A DNA stretch of 64,000 nucleotides, taken from assembly GCA_019914945.1 (NCBI GenBank), contig CM034102.1, forward strand, positions 12,699,501 to 12,763,500, written 5' to 3'. The first letter of the stretch is position 1; every line of letters begins with the position of its first letter. This document shows, one piece after another, positions 60,101 to 64,000 of the stretch. The notes below the pieces were generated by a model. It saw only the letters and a list, made by a program, of their open reading frames with translations, did no database searches and was not told the origin of the DNA. Source of the DNA: Typha latifolia (taxonomy: Eukaryota; Streptophyta; Magnoliopsida; Poales; Typhaceae). Made by a program: the position numbers and the translations under genes.

Positions 60101-62952
60101 TAGTAGCTATGATCTTCTGATAGCACCCACCTGCCTCTGAAATTTCCGAAGAGAGCAAAACACATCCTATACAGTTACTTCCTTATTCTAGTGTTAGAGT
60201 TATTCTTTCTCTTGGACCTGGATCTTTTCTGCAGAGGCTACAATAGTTTTTTGCCCTGGTGACAGTTTCAAATGTAATGCAATCCAGGGAAGTCATAGCA
60301 AGATTAGACAAGAGAATGCTGGGTAATAGTTTGGAGTTTGTGTTCCTAATTACTTGTTTACAAACTACGTACCTCAATAAAAAATATATACACAAATTTC
60401 TTGCTATTGCTAAACCGAGGGTTGTTTTTGTATATTTATTTCAGCATGCAGTAATATCCATGCAATTATGAAACATGCCTTTCAAGTGTAAATTATACCA
60501 AGTGCATATATAAATTATGTAATAGGTCAGCCAATTACCTCATTACTAGGTTGAAACAACTGCAGTTTCAATTGAATTGGCATTTTATTTCCCTAATTAT
60601 GTGAGCTAGAAGATGCTGCACAATTCCTACTTCCAATCCTTTCCTTGACAAATGAGAAACATGGAAATTTTCACTTGTTATGATCAGAAATTAAAGCAGT
60701 GAAAAAGAAGAAGGAGAGAGCAAAAGAGCTTGAAGGCATTGACATGAGCAACATCGTCTCGAGTTCTCGCCGGAGAACCACTTCCAGTTACATACCCCCA
60801 CCAAAGCCTAAAATAGAAATCGAGAGTGATGATGATTCTGAAGACGAGGAAGATGAGGAGGATGAGGAGGATGAGGAAAATGAGGAAGATTCAGATGGAG
60901 GAAACGGTGGTGGAAATGCAAGTGAAGGATCTGAAGAAGGTAAGCAAATAGAGTTGAGGCATGTACAGTCAAAAGATTCATATAAGATCTACTTCATTAT
61001 TTGTGTTCCATTTTCTTTCTTTATTATATGTAAGATGTAGAAGTCAAGGTATCACATTGTTTAATATCTGGGTGTGGGGACTTCACTGGTTTTCAGTCAT
61101 CGTATTTGACTTCATTTTGTATCTTTTTAGTTTCTTCCTTCTTGCTAATATCTATCTGTGTCTCATTGAAGTGTTTTTTTTGTTCATTCTTGTTATGCTC
61201 GACTTAAATGGACAGTGTAGGATATTGAACTATATGGGGAATTTTGAATGTTGTTTATTTCAAACCTTTCTTCGGTTTCGTGCTAATAATTCAGATTATT
61301 TGTCATCTGGAAATTGTTTGACTACTTTATTCTATACATATATAACTCAATTCTCTAATTTAATAAAGAACGGAATATCCCCTTCTAGACTAAGAAAATT
61401 TTGATTCTAAACAAGAATTTGAGAGATGTACATGCAATTTATGTGGGCCCAAGAGAAACATGGACGTAGATGTACAAAAAGTTGTTTCTGCCAATTGGTA
61501 AATGTATTAGACTGGGCTTTCATGATGCATGTGAGCTTTGTGACTGATGCTACCAGATGGGTCAAAAGGCAGGGATTGTGTACAAGAGAAACATGGATAT
61601 AGATGTACACAGAGTCGTTTCTGCCATTTGGTAAATGTATTAGACTAGAACTTGGACCCACATGATGCACGTGGGCTTTGTGCTGATGCTAACAGATGGG
61701 TCAAGAGGCAAGGAGAAATTCAGTTGTCTACAAGAAGTACTTCATAATATTGCTGACTTTTGTGCTCATACTGAGGCAACATTTTTATATATCTCTTTGC
61801 CACTTTGTTCATGTATTAATTGCTTCCATGAATTGATTGATAGATTAGTGGCATTATGATATTCATTGATTATGGTCTTTGTGCATCCTTGATCAAATTA
61901 TTTTTTCCAATAGTGGCATGCACTTCACCTTCTCATTTGCATCTCCTGTCACATCTCCTTGTATTCCTTTGTTTCACCTATGTGGAACAAGAAACCTTAG
62001 GTAAATGGCATGCTATATTATTTCATCATCTCATATTTCTAATTCTTACCTTTTCTGCTGAATATTTTGGCTGCATTGTGGGATTAATTTTTAAATGGCT
62101 TAATTATAGTTTGCTCCCCTGAACTTTGCCTCCTAAAAAGTAAAAACGTACAATTTACTCCTGAACTATTTAAAATGTTATAATATCCACCCTTATAAAA
62201 GGTGCCGAGTGTTGCACTTTAGGTATTATAAGAGGTATTTTCTATGCTTTTATAATTGAGGGAGTAAAACAATACTAAATTAAAGTACAAGGAAGCAAAG
62301 TGTAATTAAATCTATTTTAATTAATAAAAGAGTAGTGATGTCTTTGCTGATGTATTATCAGTTTCTCAGTTAAAATAGTTGACTTCATGATTGGTTGATC
62401 TACATATAAAATATATAGAAATATATATAAAACATGATGTCATTATTGAAGGCCAAGTATGTTTATTAAATTCAAAGCCTGTGTTTTGATGTGTGAAGCT
62501 GCTTTATTAGAATCCTTTTGGTGAATCTGATGCAAGAGAAAAACTAATCATATCAAGTGATGGGTTGTTGTATTTATACATTATTTGCCACTATTTGTGC
62601 TGATAAAATATCCTTGTTTAACTGTTCCTTTTGATTTGAAAGGACCGTAATATTTGTAAAGTTGTCTAACCTTATTCATAATATTGTGATTGATGAAGCT
62701 ATCTGTTATATTTCTAGGAATTATACTTCTATATTTATAGATGCATGCTCCATTAGCTTGGGTATGTGCAGATTTATGTAATCAACCTTTTTTTTTTTTG
62801 ATAAATGAACCCATCTTTACTTTGAATTTTGGTTATCTTGATACATTTCATCTCTCATATTTTAGGTTTTTAATGCATCAAAGCAGTCTACATTTTATTC
62901 TTTGCTGACTAATCTATGCTTGCTTTCAGATGCTGAGGATGAAAGTGATTGA
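51179..62952 (+). CDS. HIRIP3-like acidic nuclear protein, probable H2A-H2B histone chaperone (9 exons)
   Basis: Exons: 51179-51276, 52850-52955, 57195-57484, 57690-57795, 57917-58297, 58376-58455, 58539-58663, 60688-60939 and 62930-62952, giving 486 residues with frame kept. Residues 33-68 ([20 protein letters not shown]..) and 165-200 ([22 protein letters not shown]..) are two copies of a DEK_C-like helical module. Residues 201-330 are a Lys/Ser/Glu-rich disordered stretch ([11 protein letters not shown], probable nuclear signals). Residues 330-435 are the conserved C-terminal block: [60 protein letters not shown]. This recalls the HIRIP3 domain ending in '..LDVANIISGSGRPRRR', which contains the CHZ histone-binding motif. 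An Asp/Glu-rich tail follows ([16 protein letters not shown]). Role as histone chaperone is inferred from this resemblance. Intron 2 is 4.2 kb and intron 8 2.0 kb. The start is the first ATG after a GA-repeat leader. Confidence 0.85.
53665..53718 (+). repeat. 9-bp minisatellite (TTGGTTGTA)
   Basis: Six consecutive 9-bp units: TTGGTTGTA, TCAGTTGTA, TTGGTCGTA, TTAGCTGTA, TTGGTTGTA and TTACTTGCT. They lie in intron 2 of the HIRIP3-like gene, at the edge of an inserted AT-rich segment that ends near 54300 with 'gatacggccaagacggatcgg'. Confidence 0.85.
54830..55700. other. unidentified inserted sequence in HIRIP3-like intron 2
   Basis: The stretch starts after a T run (about 54828) and differs in texture from flanking intron DNA, being richer in C and in 'ctcttgttcg', 'ccatccgg' and 'ggtcctctggatg' type words. 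It looks like retrotransposon-derived DNA, but no protein motif or clear ends are visible. Confidence 0.3.
61451..61713 (+). repeat. tandem ~133-bp duplication in HIRIP3-like intron 8
   Basis: Unit 1 starts at 61451 and unit 2 at 61584, both with AAGAGAAACATGGA. Both contain 'tttctgcca.ttggtaaatgta' and 'cagatgggtcaa.aggca'. Divergence is roughly 15% with small indels. Confidence 0.85.
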
Positions 62953-64000
62953 ATTTCTTTTCTACCACTTGATCTGCTATCTATCCCACTGTGGATCGTC
63001 CTGCTAGCTTTGTGGAACTGGGGGCTTTGTTTGAGGATCTCTGTTGTTCTTGGTAGAGTTGTTACTCCTGTCTTATGTGAATGTAATTTACCTTAGTATT
63101 TTACGTGGCGTAATATATTTAGCTGCAAGGTTGAATTCTTCAGTGAAATGCAGAGTCGGAACATCCCATCTGTAGTCCCATGTGATGACGGTAAATTGAT
63201 TCTGCTCAAAAGCAACTTCAAATGGTAATCCAACTTTTTCTGTTTCTAGTTTTGAAGAAACTTCCTCACCTGTATTTTCACTGGCTTGTATTTAGGAAGT
63301 TAGCATATGGTTTTAGCTAAGAATGCTACCTGACAATCAGCTTTTTTCATGAAATCATAAGTTATTCGATGCACATTCAACAATATGATTGCTGAGTTCC
63401 AAATGATACAAACATATATTTGCTTGTGGATGCACAGATTACAGCTCACAGCTCTTAAAGCTTTTACATATATTATAACTTGGGGCACCTGTGCTTATGA
63501 TACAAGCTAAATCTCAAGTGGATGGAACTTTTTACAGGAGTTTCAACTAACTAGAATCCATGCATCTTATTTTCACTTCTCTTTAGTAGATATGAACTTA
63601 AGAGTTATCTATTCTGCATGCCTCGACAATGTGAGCATGACCCTAGTTTGGAAGATTACGAAATATCCTTAGTCGTGTTGTCAGCTGAGTACAGAGAAGA
63701 TTGGTTATGCTACACAATTGCGGAAAAAAGTGTAGAAGATTTTTAGCAGTCAGTGGTTCAATCAGCTTGATAGTTACTGCATGGTTCTGTAGTTCTGGTA
63801 AATCATTCTTTCTACTTATATATGAAAAATATATGTATTGTATTGTTAGAGGATTTTCCAAAGCAATATCCATGTAAAGCATTTCTTACCATTTTGCTAC
63901 TGGTTTACCATGATAATTTTTTTTTATTTATGTGAGAGCTATACTTCGGTCTTTTGGGAATGTTGTGCAGCCTTTGATATACTCTGAAAGGCATTTTTAT
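62953..64000. other. HIRIP3-like 3'UTR and downstream DNA
   Basis: The first ~150-200 bp is the probable 3'UTR. The remainder is AT-rich with no gene I can support. Short minus-strand frames (63300-63488, 63643-63882) have no recognisable product. Confidence 0.55.

Noticed and set aside
1..64000. CRISPR arrays, bacterial operons, prophage or organelle DNA
   Set aside because: The genes are spliced nuclear plant genes, and the repeats are microsatellites, transposon relics and intronic duplications.

Overview
This is a nuclear plant window. All six larger genes are spliced with canonical GT..AG introns, and the DNA between them is AT-rich and full of microsatellites and transposon relics. The protein sequences look like those of a monocot, possibly a non-grass commelinid such as a palm, banana or ginger relative. 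That placement is an impression from sequence style and was not tested.

Layout, left to right. Positions 1-9900 carry a complete secretory phospholipase A2 gene (PLA2-alpha type, four exons, + strand), a small secreted six-cysteine protein gene of unknown role (- strand), a poly(A)-tailed retroposed segment and two duplicated promoter-like segments. Positions 9953-22042 hold a 14-exon gene for a polytopic membrane protein with a C-terminal C3HC4 RING (the 'transmembrane Fragile-X-F-associated protein' family of plants). Positions 24261-29330 hold translation release factor eRF1 on the - strand: an intronless coding region with a 3.4-kb leader intron. Its stop codon sits in a leaky TAG-CAATTA context just upstream of a probable 3'UTR intron. 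Positions 33350-40413 encode VPS9A, the Rab5 GEF (+ strand, five exons). Positions 43648-48111 encode an ARGLU1-like splicing-associated protein (- strand, four coding exons). Positions 51179-62952 encode a HIRIP3-like acidic histone chaperone (+ strand, nine exons) with a duplicated exon.

The genes are unrelated housekeeping genes (membrane traffic, translation termination, RNA processing, chromatin, lipid signalling) and form no operon or cluster. Mobile DNA fills introns and spacers. There are three copies of one hAT-like foldback element inside introns of the RING and VPS9A genes, a decayed LINE between the head-to-head ARGLU1-like and HIRIP3-like genes, SINE-like fragments, and several tandem duplications inside introns.

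The observations most worth following are four. (1) The eRF1 stop-codon context is coupled to a 3'UTR intron, and readthrough would carry the ribosome exactly past the exon junction. (2) The hAT-like foldback family has clear 8-bp target duplications. (3) The RING gene has a duplicated copy of its own first 5' splice site. (4) The HIRIP3-like gene has an exon duplication.
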